Shown here in pieces: positions 32,007 to 40,893 of a stretch of DNA of 64,000 bases. Source of the DNA: Leucobacter triazinivorans (GTDB taxonomy: Bacteria > Actinomycetota > Actinomycetes > Actinomycetales > Microbacteriaceae). A model generated the notes under the pieces. The model saw only the letters and a program-made list of their open reading frames with translations, did no database searches and had not been told where the DNA came from. Position 1 is the first letter of the stretch. Each line of letters begins with the position of its first letter. The stretch spans positions 2,666,001 to 2,730,000 of the forward strand of contig NZ_CP035806.1 of NCBI RefSeq assembly GCF_004208635.1. The letters run 5' to 3'. The translations under genes and the position numbers were made by a program.

Positions 32007-32858
32007 ATGAGTCTGCAATCAGAGCTGAAAGCGGTAGGCGGGGTGATGCGCAGCGCCGAGCTGATCGCTCGGGGCTACACTGCGCACGCCTTGAAGCAAG
32101 CCTGCGCGGCGGGTGCCGTCAGCCGTCCGGCCCGGGGCTGGATCGGCTTGCCCTCCCTCGACTCCGAACTGCGCTATGCCGTGCAGCATGGCGTCATACT
32201 CACCTGCGTTTCCCTCGCGCGCCGCCACAGGCTGTGGGTGCGCAGGGACAGCGGGTGCCACTTCGCGGTGCGCTCCCGACACGCCCACGTGCGCGTCGAG
32301 CAGCACAAGTTGCACTGGGGGAGGGCTGTGCGACGTCGAGAACCTTGGGCGGTGCTCGACTCGATCGAGAACGCGCTGAACTACGTCGCCACCTGCGAGT
32401 CGCCCGAAGACGCGCTCGCGACGTGGGAGTCGGCGCTGAAAGCGGGGCTCGTGACGCGCGAGGCGCTCGCGCGGTATCCGCTGAGCGGCGTCGCCCGCGA
32501 GCTTCTCGAGCAGTGCACCCCGTTCTCCGGCTCCGGGCTCGAGAGCTACGTCAAACGCCGGGTCGCTTCGCTGGGGCTGACGATCGTGGCCCAGGCGTGG
32601 GTGCTCGGGCACCGGGTCGATTTCCTGATCGAAGGATGGCTGGTATTCGAGATCGACGGCAGCACGCACACGGGAGAGCAACGGGATCGGGACAACCGCT
32701 ACGACACCCTGCTGGAGGTCAACGGTTACGGCAGGATACGCGCGGGGTATCGGCCGGTGATGTTCGAGTGGCCGCGGGTGCAGGCCGGGATCATGGACCT
32801 GATCTCGCAAGGACAGCCGCGCCCGTGGTGCAGGACATCACCCCAGAAACGGACGTAA
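32007..32858 (+). CDS. DUF559/Vsr-like nuclease-fold protein with AbiEi-like N terminus
   Basis: This 283-residue protein starts with a short winged-helix-like region (RSAELIARGYTAHALKQACAAGAVSRPARGWI), as in AbiEi-type antitoxin-like proteins. It ends with a DUF559 domain of the PD-(D/E)XK fold. The presumed catalytic residues are Glu in SGLES near 178, Asp in HRVDFLIEG near 205 and Glu-x-Asp in VFEIDGSTHT near 215. The function is unknown; a DNA-end or mismatch nuclease activity is suggested by the fold. The last ten or so codons lie inside the downstream repeat copy (32828-32907), so the C terminus is repeat-encoded. Confidence 0.75.
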   Translation: MSLQSELKAVGGVMRSAELIARGYTAHALKQACAAGAVSRPARGWIGLPSLDSELRYAVQHGVILTCVSLARRHRLWVRRDSGCHFAVRSRHAHVRVEQHKLHWGRAVRRREPWAVLDSIENALNYVATCESPEDALATWESALKAGLVTREALARYPLSGVARELLEQCTPFSGSGLESYVKRRVASLGLTIVAQAWVLGHRVDFLIEGWLVFEIDGSTHTGEQRDRDNRYDTLLEVNGYGRIRAGYRPVMFEWPRVQAGIMDLISQGQPRPWCRTSPQKRT

Positions 32859-32907
32859 ATGCGATAGAACGTCCGAACGGCGGGTGATCGCCTGTGCGAC
32901 GGGCGTG
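32828..32907. repeat. 80-bp nested-palindrome repeat, right copy
   Basis: This matches the element at 31752-31831, with outer arms CAGGACATCACCC and GGGTGATCGCCTG and inner arms CGGACGT and ACGTCCG. It overlaps the 3' end and stop codon (32856-32858) of the DUF559 gene. Confidence 0.85.
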
Positions 32908-32928
32908 CGGCGGGCCCGGAGGGGAGGC

Positions 32929-34689
32929 TCAGACGATCAGCCGCTGCACCGGGATCGTGTCTTCCGACGGTGGAGCGCTCGGCAGGTCGACGCGGAACGT
33001 GGCCCCTCCGCCGGGCGTCTCGTGCACGCTGACGCGCCCCCCGTGGGCATCGACGATCGATTTGACGATGGCCAGGCCGAGGCCCGATCCGCCGGTCTCG
33101 CGGTTGCGGGATGTATCGGCGCGCCAGAATCGGCCGAAGATCTTTTCTCGGATCTGCTCGGGGATCCCGTCGCCGTGGTCGACGATCTCGAAGCGCGCCA
33201 CAGGCACCGCGGCCGACCCGGGCTCCGCTGACCCGGGCCCCGCCGACCCGGGCCCCGCCGACCCGGGCCCCGCCGACCCGGGCCCCGCCGACCCGGGCCC
33301 CGCGGCTGCGGGCCCCGCTGACCCGGTCCCCCCGGCCGATCCGGTCCCGCTCCCCCCGGAAGCCCCGGGTGCCGCGGGCCCCGCGGGAGATCCCGGCGAT
33401 CCCGGCGAGGCAGGGGAACCGGGCGACCCCGGCGAGCTCGGAGAGCTCGACGCATCGAACGGACCGGTCGGCACCGAGACCACGATCTCGATCGGGCTGC
33501 CTTCCGGAGTGTGCCGCATCGCATTGCCGATGAGGTTCGTCATCAGCTGCCGCACCTTGTGCTCGTCGCCGATCACCTCGGGCGCGCCGGGCGCTTCGAC
33601 CACCGAGACCTCGCGATCCGGAGCCTGCGCCCGGGCGTCGAGCGCGGCATCGTGCGCCAGGCGGTTGAGCGGCAGCGGAGCGAGCTCGAGGGGCCTGCGT
33701 TCGTCGAGTCGGGCGAGGGCGAGGAGATCCTCGACCAGCGAGGTCATGCGGATCGACTCCTTCTCGATGCGCTCCATCGCCTGCCCCACCTGCTCCTCGT
33801 CCTGCAGGGCGCCCATGCGGTACAGCTCGGCATAGCCCCGCACCGACACCAGCGGCGTGCGCAGCTCGTGGCTGGCATCGCCGATGAAGCGGCGCATGCG
33901 CTCGATGGTGCGGGCTCGATCCTCGAGCGAGCCGTCGAGGCGGTCGAGCATCACGTTGAGCGACTCGCCCAGGTGGCCCACCTCGGTGTGCGGGCTCGTG
34001 ACCATGATGCGTTTCGAGTAGTCGCCGCGCGAGATCTCGAGCGCCGTCTTCTCCACCTCCGCGAGGGGCAGCATGGTGGCGGTGACGAGCAGGCGAGTGA
34101 GCGCGGCGCCGAGCAGGATCACCGCGATCCCGAACGCGGTGAAGATGACCACGTAATTGGCAACGGCCTGGGTGATGAGGGTCGTCGAACTGGCGATCAG
34201 CAGGGTGCCGTTGGGTTGCCCGTTCACGTAGATGGGGGAGACGATGGCGCGCCAGCCCGTGCCGCCCTCGCCCTCCAGATCGACGATGCGGTCCCGCTTC
34301 TCGGCCACCGCGTCGAGCGACAGTGGCGTCTGCGGCAGCTGGGGGCGGTCGATGCTCGGATTTCCCTCGGTCTCCGCGTCGGCGTAGCCGGTGTTGTCGT
34401 ACAGCAGCTCGCCCTGCGCATCCAGCATCGCCACGTAGTACTCGCGATTGGCGAAGAGCACGTCTTCGCGCGTGAGACCCCGCAGGTCGGCGCCGTTCGC
34501 CAGCGCCGGAGTGGGGTCGCTGCGCAGCTGGGCGAGCTCGGTCGTCTGATTGTTGATGAGCGTCGGCCGCAGCAGGGCCATTGTGCCGACGCCCGCCACG
34601 ATCAGGCCGAGGAACAGGATGAATACCGTGACCCCCGTGATCTTCGCGCGCAGCGAGACATCTGTCCAGCGGTCGGCGAAGCGGGACAC
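32929..34689 (-). CDS. Sensor histidine kinase with repeat insertion in its ATPase domain
   Basis: This 586-residue kinase has two transmembrane segments (about 16-38 and 177-200) around an extracellular sensor loop, a HAMP domain and an H-box GDASHELRTPL near 268. The N-box is LMTNLIGNAMRHTPEG near 383, and the later G boxes are DHGDGIPEQ near 501 and GGSGLGLAIVKSIVDAHGG. Between the N and G1 boxes lies a low-complexity insertion of about 90 residues (Pro, Gly, Ser, Ala; GPGSA repeats) absent from ordinary kinases. The start is a GTG one base after the response-regulator stop, so it pairs with the gene at 34691. The signal is unknown; it resembles TcrY/TrcS-type kinases. Confidence 0.88.
   Translation of the reverse strand: MSRFADRWTDVSLRAKITGVTVFILFLGLIVAGVGTMALLRPTLINNQTTELAQLRSDPTPALANGADLRGLTREDVLFANREYYVAMLDAQGELLYDNTGYADAETEGNPSIDRPQLPQTPLSLDAVAEKRDRIVDLEGEGGTGWRAIVSPIYVNGQPNGTLLIASSTTLITQAVANYVVIFTAFGIAVILLGAALTRLLVTATMLPLAEVEKTALEISRGDYSKRIMVTSPHTEVGHLGESLNVMLDRLDGSLEDRARTIERMRRFIGDASHELRTPLVSVRGYAELYRMGALQDEEQVGQAMERIEKESIRMTSLVEDLLALARLDERRPLELAPLPLNRLAHDAALDARAQAPDREVSVVEAPGAPEVIGDEHKVRQLMTNLIGNAMRHTPEGSPIEIVVSVPTGPFDASSSPSSPGSPGSPASPGSPGSPAGPAAPGASGGSGTGSAGGTGSAGPAAAGPGSAGPGSAGPGSAGPGSAGPGSAEPGSAAVPVARFEIVDHGDGIPEQIREKIFGRFWRADTSRNRETGGSGLGLAIVKSIVDAHGGRVSVHETPGGGATFRVDLPSAPPSEDTIPVQRLIV
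33215..33304. repeat. 15-bp tandem repeat inside the kinase gene
   Basis: Six units of GACCCGGGCCCCGCC (plus strand) encode GPGSA pentapeptides on the minus strand. The unit length is a multiple of three, so copy-number change keeps the frame. Related Pro/Ser/Gly-coding sequence continues to about 33455. Confidence 0.9.
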
Positions 34690-34690
34690 G

Positions 34691-35392
34691 CTACTTCGTC
34701 TCGGTCTTCAGCATGTACCCGAAGCCGCGCTTGGTCTGGATCAGCGACTCCTCGGTGAGCGGGTCGAGCTTGCGGCGCAGATACGAGATGTACGACTCGA
34801 CGATCCCGGCGTCGCCGTTGAAATCGTACTCCCAGACGTGATCGAGGATCTGCGCCTTCGAAAGCACGCGATTCGCGTTCTGCATGAGGTATCGCAGCAG
34901 CTTGAACTCGGTGGGCGAAAGCTCCACCGTGGCGCCGTCGACCGTCACCTCGTGCGTGTCCTGGTCCATGGTGATCGGCCCGATGCTGAGCACGGACTCC
35001 TCGTCCTCCTGAATCGTGCGGCGCAGCACGGCCTTGATGCGCGCGACGATCTCGTCGAGGCTGAACGGTTTCGTGACGTAGTCGTCGCCACCGACGGTGA
35101 GGCCCTCCACTTTGTCCTCGGTGTCGTCCTTCGCGGTGAGGAAGATGATGGGGGCGGTGTAGCCGGCCGAGCGCAGGCGCTTGGTCACGCTGAAGCCGTT
35201 CATGTCCGGCAGCATGACATCGAGGATGATGAGATCGGGCTCTTCCTCGAGTACGGCGGAGATGGTCTGCGCGCCGTTGGCGACGGCACGGACGCCGAAC
35301 CCGGCGAACCGCAGGCTGGTGCTGAGCAGCTCGCGGATGTTGGGCTCGTCATCGACGATGAGGATCCTGGGTCCCTTGTGCTGAGTAGTCAT
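34691..35392 (-). CDS. OmpR/PhoB-family response regulator
   Basis: This 233-residue protein has a receiver domain with DDE at residues about 15-17, the phospho-acceptor in LIILDVMLPDMNG near 57 and Lys in VTKPFS near 107. A winged-helix output domain ends in YISYLRRKLDP and KRGFGYML. It is the partner of the kinase whose start codon follows its stop by one base. It resembles TcrX/TrcR-type regulators. The ATG at 35392 opens a two-gene operon. Confidence 0.93.
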   Translation of the reverse strand: MTTQHKGPRILIVDDEPNIRELLSTSLRFAGFGVRAVANGAQTISAVLEEEPDLIILDVMLPDMNGFSVTKRLRSAGYTAPIIFLTAKDDTEDKVEGLTVGGDDYVTKPFSLDEIVARIKAVLRRTIQEDEESVLSIGPITMDQDTHEVTVDGATVELSPTEFKLLRYLMQNANRVLSKAQILDHVWEYDFNGDAGIVESYISYLRRKLDPLTEESLIQTKRGFGYMLKTETK

Positions 35393-35463
35393 GCTCTCAG
35401 TCTCTGATGATTCGCTATGAAGTCGCTGACAATCTCGGGCTGTGCCTCGCGACGACGCGCCGT

Positions 35464-37290
35464 CTACAGCTGGTGGGCATCGAGGATCGTGTAGCTGTAC
35501 CCCTGCTCGGCCAAGAAGCGCTGGCGATTCTGCGCGAAGTCCTGATCCACAGTGTCGCGCGCGATGAGCGTGTAGAAGGACGCCGTCAGGGGAGCGGCGT
35601 CGGCCGCGTCGGCGTCGTCGTGGGCGTCGGTCACGTCGGTCACGTCGGGCGCGCCGCCGCCGGCCGCCTCGAGGCTCCGCCGCTCCGCTGCCCGCGCACC
35701 GGACTTCGGCCGGAGCAGCCGGCCGAGGCGCTGCGCCTCCTCCTGACGCGAGCCGAAGGATCCCGAGATCTGAATCGCCACCGACGCATCCGGGAGATCC
35801 ACGGAGAAGTTGGCGACCTTCGAGACGACGAGGATCCGCTCCTCGCCCGAGCGGAACGTCTCGAATAGGCGCTCGCGCTCATCGACCGGGGTCTGACCCG
35901 TGATGAGCGGCGCGTCCAGCGCCTCCGCCATCGACTCGAGCTGGTCGATGTACTGGCCGATCACCAGCACGCTCTCACCCGCGTGCTGATCGATGATGCG
36001 CCGGGCGACGGGCTGCTTCGCGAGCGTCGAGGATGCGATGCGGTAGCGGTCCTGATCCTCGGCCACCGCGTACTCCATGCGCTCCGACTCGCTCAGATCG
36101 ATCCGCACCTCGAAGCAGGCAGCGGGGGCGATGAACCCCTGCGCCTCGATGTCCTTCCACGCGGCGTCGTAGCGTTTCGGACCGATGAGGCTGAACACGT
36201 CTCCCTCGCGGCCGTCCTCGCGCACGAGGGTCGCGGTGAGACCGAGACGCCGGCGGGCCTGCAGCTCGGCGGTGAGCTTGAACACGGGGGCGGGCAGCAG
36301 ATGCACCTCGTCGTAGACGATCACACCCCAGTCCTGCGCGTCGAGCAGCGAGAGGTGCGCGTACTCGCCCTTTCTGCGGCTCGTGAGGATCTGGTACGTC
36401 GCGATGGTGATCGGCTTCACCTCTTTGACCTGCCCGGAGTATTCGCCGATCTCGTCCTCGGTGAGGCTGGTGCGGCGCAGCAGCTCGTCGCGCCACTGGC
36501 GGGCCGAGACCGCGTTGGTGACGAGGATCAACGCCTTCGCGCCGACAGCCGCCATCGACGCCGCGCCCACGATCGTCTTGCCCGCACCGCAGGGCAGCAC
36601 CACGACACCGGATCCGCCGTGCTCGAACGCCTCGACCGCCTTGGCCTGGTAGTCGCGCAGCTGCCAGCCCTGCTGCACGAGATCGATGTCGTACGGCTCG
36701 CCCGGGGTGTAGCCGGCGAGATCCTCGGCCGGCCAGCCGCGCGCCACGAGCTGCTGTTTCAGCTCGCCCCGCGCCCACGCCTCGACCGGATAGGTGCGGT
36801 CGTCGAGCCGATTGCCGAGCAGGGGTGCGATCTTCTTCGCGCTCGCCACCTCGCGCAGAATCGCGGGATCATCGCAGCGCAGGATGAGCTGGCCGCTGGG
36901 GGCCGCGGTGCGATCGGGGCGGATCGGAGCCGAGATCGTGGGATCCTCGGTTTCGGGCGGCTCCGCTCGCTCACCCGGAGGGGCGTCGAGTCGCTCGATC
37001 GTGAGGCGGCCGTAGCGCCGCATCGTGTCTTCGATCTCACTCGCCACCCCCGTGGGCACCGGGAACTTCGCGTGACGGTTCAGTGTGGCGAGGATCTCTT
37101 CGGCGGTGTGCCCGGCGGCGCGCGCGTTCCAGAGGCCGAGCCGCGTGATGCGGTAGGTGTGGATGTGCTCGGGCGCGCGCTCCAGCTCGGCGAATACCGC
37201 GAGCTCGTGGCGCGCATCCTCCGCGTCCGGGTGCGCGACCTCCATGAGTACAGTGTGGTCGCTCTGCACGATGAGGGGGCCGAGTGTCAT
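35464..37290 (-). CDS. XPB/Ercc3-type DNA helicase
   Basis: This 608-residue superfamily 2 helicase has an N-terminal region (LIVQSDHTVLMEV), Walker A LPCGAGKT near residue 230, a DEVH box (VIVYDEVHLLPAP) near 323 and the C-terminal helicase motif QRLGRLLRPK near 537. Bacterial XPB unwinds DNA 3' to 5' and is linked to repair. I placed the start at ATG 37290; the open frame extends 25 codons upstream without family sequence. It is followed upstream by repeat DNA and then the helicase-associated gene at 37534 in the same direction, a pairing common in actinobacteria. Confidence 0.92.
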   Translation of the reverse strand: MTLGPLIVQSDHTVLMEVAHPDAEDARHELAVFAELERAPEHIHTYRITRLGLWNARAAGHTAEEILATLNRHAKFPVPTGVASEIEDTMRRYGRLTIERLDAPPGERAEPPETEDPTISAPIRPDRTAAPSGQLILRCDDPAILREVASAKKIAPLLGNRLDDRTYPVEAWARGELKQQLVARGWPAEDLAGYTPGEPYDIDLVQQGWQLRDYQAKAVEAFEHGGSGVVVLPCGAGKTIVGAASMAAVGAKALILVTNAVSARQWRDELLRRTSLTEDEIGEYSGQVKEVKPITIATYQILTSRRKGEYAHLSLLDAQDWGVIVYDEVHLLPAPVFKLTAELQARRRLGLTATLVREDGREGDVFSLIGPKRYDAAWKDIEAQGFIAPAACFEVRIDLSESERMEYAVAEDQDRYRIASSTLAKQPVARRIIDQHAGESVLVIGQYIDQLESMAEALDAPLITGQTPVDERERLFETFRSGEERILVVSKVANFSVDLPDASVAIQISGSFGSRQEEAQRLGRLLRPKSGARAAERRSLEAAGGGAPDVTDVTDAHDDADAADAAPLTASFYTLIARDTVDQDFAQNRQRFLAEQGYSYTILDAHQL

Positions 37291-37399
37291 AGCTGTCGAG
37301 TTTACCGCGTCCGTCCCGGGAATCCGGGGCGTCGGTCGCTGCGCGGCCGTCCCCGTCCACCGCAACGCGCGCCAGTTGTTGTTGCCTCACCTCTGCGTT

Positions 37400-37420
37400 G
37401 GTGACATCTACTGACGCGCG
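37400..37420. repeat. Copy of the CGCGCGTCAGTA tag element
   Basis: GGTGACATCTACTGACGCGCG is the complement-strand form of one arm of the hairpin at 59595-59655, with one change. An imperfect second arm (CGCGCGCCAGTTG) lies about 30-40 bp upstream. Confidence 0.6.
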
Positions 37421-37426
37421 AAGGGG

Positions 37427-37500
37427 GCGCGGGGAGGCAGGGCGCGGGGAGGCAGGGCGTGGGGAGGCAGGGCGTGGGGAGGCAGGGCGCGGGAGGCAGG
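37427..37500. repeat. 16-bp tandem repeat
   Basis: About five units of the type GGCGCGGGGAGGCAGG, with C/T variation, fill the space between the XPB gene and the helicase-associated gene. No gene lies in the 243-bp gap. Confidence 0.75.
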
Positions 37501-37533
37501 ATGAGGGAAGCGCGACGAAGAGCCGGGCTGAGA

Positions 37534-39342
37534 TCAGGCGGATTCGACCGCGGTGATCAGGTTGACCGGGAGAGTGCGCTCCACCCCGGCTGCCTGGTCG
37601 GTCGCCCGCAGGCGGCCGCCGCTGAGCGAGACGGGGAGCAGCAGAAAGGTGTGCTGCTGGCCGCGAGCCTCCGCGGTCACGCGCACGGGCACGCGATCCC
37701 GGATCGCGAGCTCGAGCCTCCGCGTGAAGTTGCTCGTCCCGGGTTCGGATCGTGCCGCGAGGAAGACGCGCTCGACCAGGTCGGAGAGCGCCTCGGGCAG
37801 GTCGTCGTGCGCGTCCTGCGCACGGGGCGGCGCCGTGCTCTCGGTGGCGGCCTTCGCACTCGCGCGCGCACGGGGACTCGACGCGTGGTATCTGGCATCG
37901 GCGAGCGCGGCCAGCACATGGTCGGCGCGCAGCCGGGAGCACAGCGTGGTCGGGTCCACCCGGTGCAGCTGCAGATGCTGCAGCGCCCGATCCACCGTCA
38001 GCGTGTCGGCGAGCTCGCTGCTGCCGACGACGATGCGGGTGCGTCCGTCATCCCCGTGATGCTCGCTCACCTGGATGTTCCCCACCCGCTCGGCGAGCGA
38101 CCCGATCAGGTAGTCGAGGGGCTGGGGGATGCCGGTGAGCGAGACGCGCGCGAATGCGGCGCGCGCCTGGTGCGGCGTGATGCCGCGCGAGAACGCCTCG
38201 GCGATGGAGGCCTCCGTGACGCGCCGTGTGGAGGCGACGCCGATGTGCTCGGGCACCGTGAGCGCTGCCAGATCGATCTCGTCCGCCGGTGCGAGCGGCC
38301 CGGGAACGATCACGCTCAGGTCGGGCTGCACGTAGACGCCGGGGGCCGCGGGCGGCAGCAGATCGCGCACGAGTCGCTCGGCGGCGGCCCGCTCGCCCGA
38401 GTGCAGCAGCTCTGCGACCGAGCTGAGCCGTCCGTGCGAACTGAGGCCGAGGTATTCGGCCGCAACGACGAATCGCCGCGCAGCGGTCGACTCGGCCTCC
38501 GACAGCAGCGGAAAGCGCTCCGGGAGACCGGCGGCGATCGCCGCGAGCGGTTCCTCGCGCACCAGCCCGGCGCGCAGCGGGGCCGGGATCGTCGCCAGCG
38601 TCGTCGCCGCGAGGTCGAGCCATCGCGCGATATGATCGCTCTCCGTCCACTCCTCCGCGCGCTCTGAGACCACGAGCGACGACCCGCCCGAGGCCACGAG
38701 GCCCGCGCGGTCCGCTGCGGCCAGGGCCTGCGCGGCGTGATCCGCTTCGATGCCGATCGACTCTGCCATTCCCCGAACACTGGCCACGGCGACGGAGCCG
38801 CTTCGGTTGAGACGGGCCGGGCGATCCCGCAGCACACGCAGGCACTCGGCGGTCTGGCCGACCGCCGTGAGCGCGGCGGTCACCCAGCTGTCGGCGCTCG
38901 GAGGCGCAGCGGGAGGGGCGGACGCGTTGTCGCCGGAACGGCTCGGCGGCGGCGTGCTGAGGTCGTCGGGGCGGTGTCCGGCCGTCATGAGGGCGTGCCG
39001 CAGCGCGTTGGTGACCTCCGGGAGCGCCACCGGACGCGCATCCTCGACGCCCAGGAGCCCCAGCGCCAGCAGCGCGGAGACCCGCTCCGCGGTGCGTGTA
39101 TCCGTGTCGCGGGCGAGGCCGGCGCGCGGTTCCTCGGCCAGTCCGAGCAGCACCGCGAGCGCATCGCGATCGAGGGGGGAGAGGGCGCGCAGGATCGAGT
39201 CGGGGCGCAGCAGCTCCGCGGCGAGTCCGATGGGGTCGAGCACACCCGCGGGCGCCTGCGGTCGGCGGCGTCGAACGAGCGACTCGAGCGCGTCGCGGTC
39301 CATCTCCGCGATGGCGGAGGCGAGCGCGAGAGTGCCGCTCAT
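37534..39342 (-). CDS. Helicase-associated domain protein (XPB partner)
   Basis: This 602-residue protein contains the Helicase_C_3/helicase-associated region (about 310-450, with PPAAPGVYVQPDLSVIVPGPLAPADEIDLAALTVPE and RGITPHQARAAFARVSLTGIPQPLDYLIGS). It ends in a WYL-like stretch. The N-terminal half is Ala/Leu-rich helical sequence with winged-helix character. It has no Walker motifs, so it is not itself a helicase. Its constant place beside the XPB-type helicase suggests that the two act as one complex. The start is ATG 39342. Confidence 0.8.
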   Translation of the reverse strand: MSGTLALASAIAEMDRDALESLVRRRRPQAPAGVLDPIGLAAELLRPDSILRALSPLDRDALAVLLGLAEEPRAGLARDTDTRTAERVSALLALGLLGVEDARPVALPEVTNALRHALMTAGHRPDDLSTPPPSRSGDNASAPPAAPPSADSWVTAALTAVGQTAECLRVLRDRPARLNRSGSVAVASVRGMAESIGIEADHAAQALAAADRAGLVASGGSSLVVSERAEEWTESDHIARWLDLAATTLATIPAPLRAGLVREEPLAAIAAGLPERFPLLSEAESTAARRFVVAAEYLGLSSHGRLSSVAELLHSGERAAAERLVRDLLPPAAPGVYVQPDLSVIVPGPLAPADEIDLAALTVPEHIGVASTRRVTEASIAEAFSRGITPHQARAAFARVSLTGIPQPLDYLIGSLAERVGNIQVSEHHGDDGRTRIVVGSSELADTLTVDRALQHLQLHRVDPTTLCSRLRADHVLAALADARYHASSPRARASAKAATESTAPPRAQDAHDDLPEALSDLVERVFLAARSEPGTSNFTRRLELAIRDRVPVRVTAEARGQQHTFLLLPVSLSGGRLRATDQAAGVERTLPVNLITAVESA

Positions 39343-39355
39343 GGTCTCGTCGCGC

Positions 39356-39622
39356 CTACGAGCGGGTGCCGCGACGGAAGTCGGCGCGGCGACGGCGTTG
39401 ACTGAGGATGAGCAGCAGGATCAGCAGCACGAAGCCCACGGGTAGACCGATGAGGGAGAGCCCGTAGACGAAGGGCCACAGGCCCTCGGCCATCGCCTCG
39501 CGGTCGTTCATGCCCACGATGAGCGTGACGAAGAACGAGAGCAGCGCGGTCGCGATGATCGCGAGCGAGGCGTATGCGAGGATTCGCTCGAGAAGCGACG
39601 GGGTGCTGGGTGCAGTGGACAT
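39356..39622 (-). CDS. Small two-helix membrane protein
   Basis: This 88-residue protein has two transmembrane segments (about residues 14-34 and 52-74) separated by NDREAMAEGLWP, with an Arg-rich C terminus (QRRRRADFRRG). It does not match a family I can name. I chose ATG 39622 (MSTAPSTPSLLERI) over ATG 39631; upstream codons are antisense to the cold-shock gene. It lies 13 bp upstream of the helicase-associated gene in the same direction. Confidence 0.65.
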   Translation of the reverse strand: MSTAPSTPSLLERILAYASLAIIATALLSFFVTLIVGMNDREAMAEGLWPFVYGLSLIGLPVGFVLLILLLILSQRRRRADFRRGTRS

Positions 39623-39672
39623 CCGTGCCATGCTATCCGCCGCACCGCAGAGGGGGCCGGAGGAGAACGCGG

Positions 39673-39678
39673 TAGACT
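39673..39678 (+). promoter_or_regulatory. -10 hexamer for the cold-shock gene
   Basis: TAGACT here would give a transcript starting near 39685 and a leader of about 68 nt before the ATG at 39753. A sizeable 5' leader is usual for cold-shock genes. Confidence 0.45.
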
Positions 39679-39752
39679 TGGCCGAGTATGCGAGCGCATC
39701 GCTCGCGAAGACGTGCGTGGCGGAGTCGACTCCGCTGGAGAGGGACGAGGGC

Positions 39753-40130
39753 ATGCCGAACGGCAAGGTCAGGTTCTACGACGAGGCGAAGGGCTTCGGG
39801 TTCATTCAGGGGGATGACGGGGCGCAGGTGTACCTGCACGCCTCGGTGCTCCCCGACGGCGCCGACGTGCAGCCCGGCACGCGTCTGGAGTACAGCGTGG
39901 CCGATGGCCGCAAGGGGCCGCAGGCCCTCTCCGTGCGGTTCATCGACACGCCGCGCCTGGCGAAGCGCAATCGCAAGTCGGCCGACGAGATGGCGGTGAT
40001 CATCGAGGATCTGGTGAAGCTGCTCGACGGCGTGGGCAGCCACCTGAAGCACGGCCAGTATCCCGAGCGCTCGCAGTCGCGCAAGATCGCGACCATGCTG
40101 CGCCGAGTCGCGGATGACTTCGATGTCTGA
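39753..40130 (+). CDS. Cold-shock-domain protein with C-terminal extension
   Basis: This 125-residue protein begins with a CspA-type domain (NGKVRFYDEAKGFGFIQGDDGAQVYLHASVL, residues 3-66) holding the RNP1 motif KGFGFI and an RNP2-like VYLHAS in place of VFVHFS. A C-terminal helical extension (about 67-125, ending RRVADDFDV) of actinobacterial type follows. It binds single-stranded RNA or DNA. The start is the ATG after GAGGG. The 3' end overlaps the next gene by 17 bp. Confidence 0.9.
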   Translation: MPNGKVRFYDEAKGFGFIQGDDGAQVYLHASVLPDGADVQPGTRLEYSVADGRKGPQALSVRFIDTPRLAKRNRKSADEMAVIIEDLVKLLDGVGSHLKHGQYPERSQSRKIATMLRRVADDFDV

Positions 40131-40893
40131 CGCCCACGTGCCGCCGGTTGAGGCCCTGGAGACGTCACCCGATGCGAACGCCGCGACGGATGCGAACGCC
40201 GCGACGGATCCTTCGAGCGCGACGGATGCGTCGGGGGTGACGGGCCCGGCCGCCCCGACCGCGCTCGACGAGGTGCTGTTGGCGTCGCGGGATCAGGCGC
40301 GCGCAGCGCTCGCCGAGATCACCGATCCGCGCACCATCGGCTCGGACGACGGACACGAGGTCCACGAGGCGCACCTGCTCACGCTGTTCTTCGAGTGCCG
40401 CCTTCCGGGCTACCCGGGGTGGCGCTGGGCGGCCACCCTCTCGCGGGTCGATGAGGAATCCCCGGTGAACGTGCTCGAGGTCGAACTTCTGCCGGGCGAC
40501 GGCGCCGTCGTGGCACCCGAGTGGGTGCCGTGGTCGGTGCGACTGGCGCAGTACCGGGAATCGCAGGCGCGTCAGGCCGCAGAGGAAGCGGCGGCTGCCG
40601 AGGCGGCGGCGGCCGAGCTCGGCGACGAGGACGATGCCGATTCCGAAGACGATCTCCTCGACAACGACTTCAGCGATTTCGACGACGAGATCGACGGCGT
40701 CGACCTCGACGAAGATGCCAGCGCAGCCGTCGACTCCGGTGATGATGCGGGCGAGGACGATCTCGACGAGGACGAGGATCTCGACGAGGACTCCGACGAC
40801 TCCGAGATCTTCGCCGACGATCCTGACGATATCGATGACGCCGACGATGACGACGACACCGACGCGGAAGACGGGTCGGACGACGACGAATAG
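40114..40893 (+). CDS. DUF3027 protein with long acidic tail
   Basis: This 259-residue protein has a DUF3027 core (about residues 50-150, with HLLTLFFECRLPGYPGWRWAATLSRV and LLPGDGAVVAPEWVPW). After it come an Ala/Glu helix and a tail of about 90 residues made almost wholly of Asp and Glu. A Thr/Ala/Asp-rich repeat (NAATD) precedes the core. The family is actinobacterial and of unknown function. It overlaps the cold-shock gene by 17 bp and is co-transcribed with it. ATG 40123 is an alternative start. Confidence 0.8.
   Translation: MTSMSDAHVPPVEALETSPDANAATDANAATDPSSATDASGVTGPAAPTALDEVLLASRDQARAALAEITDPRTIGSDDGHEVHEAHLLTLFFECRLPGYPGWRWAATLSRVDEESPVNVLEVELLPGDGAVVAPEWVPWSVRLAQYRESQARQAAEEAAAAEAAAAELGDEDDADSEDDLLDNDFSDFDDEIDGVDLDEDASAAVDSGDDAGEDDLDEDEDLDEDSDDSEIFADDPDDIDDADDDDDTDAEDGSDDDE

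Noticed and set aside
32884..33835. A plus-strand frame with PADPGPADPG repeats
   Set aside because: It is antisense to the histidine kinase; the repeats come from the 15-bp array inside that gene.
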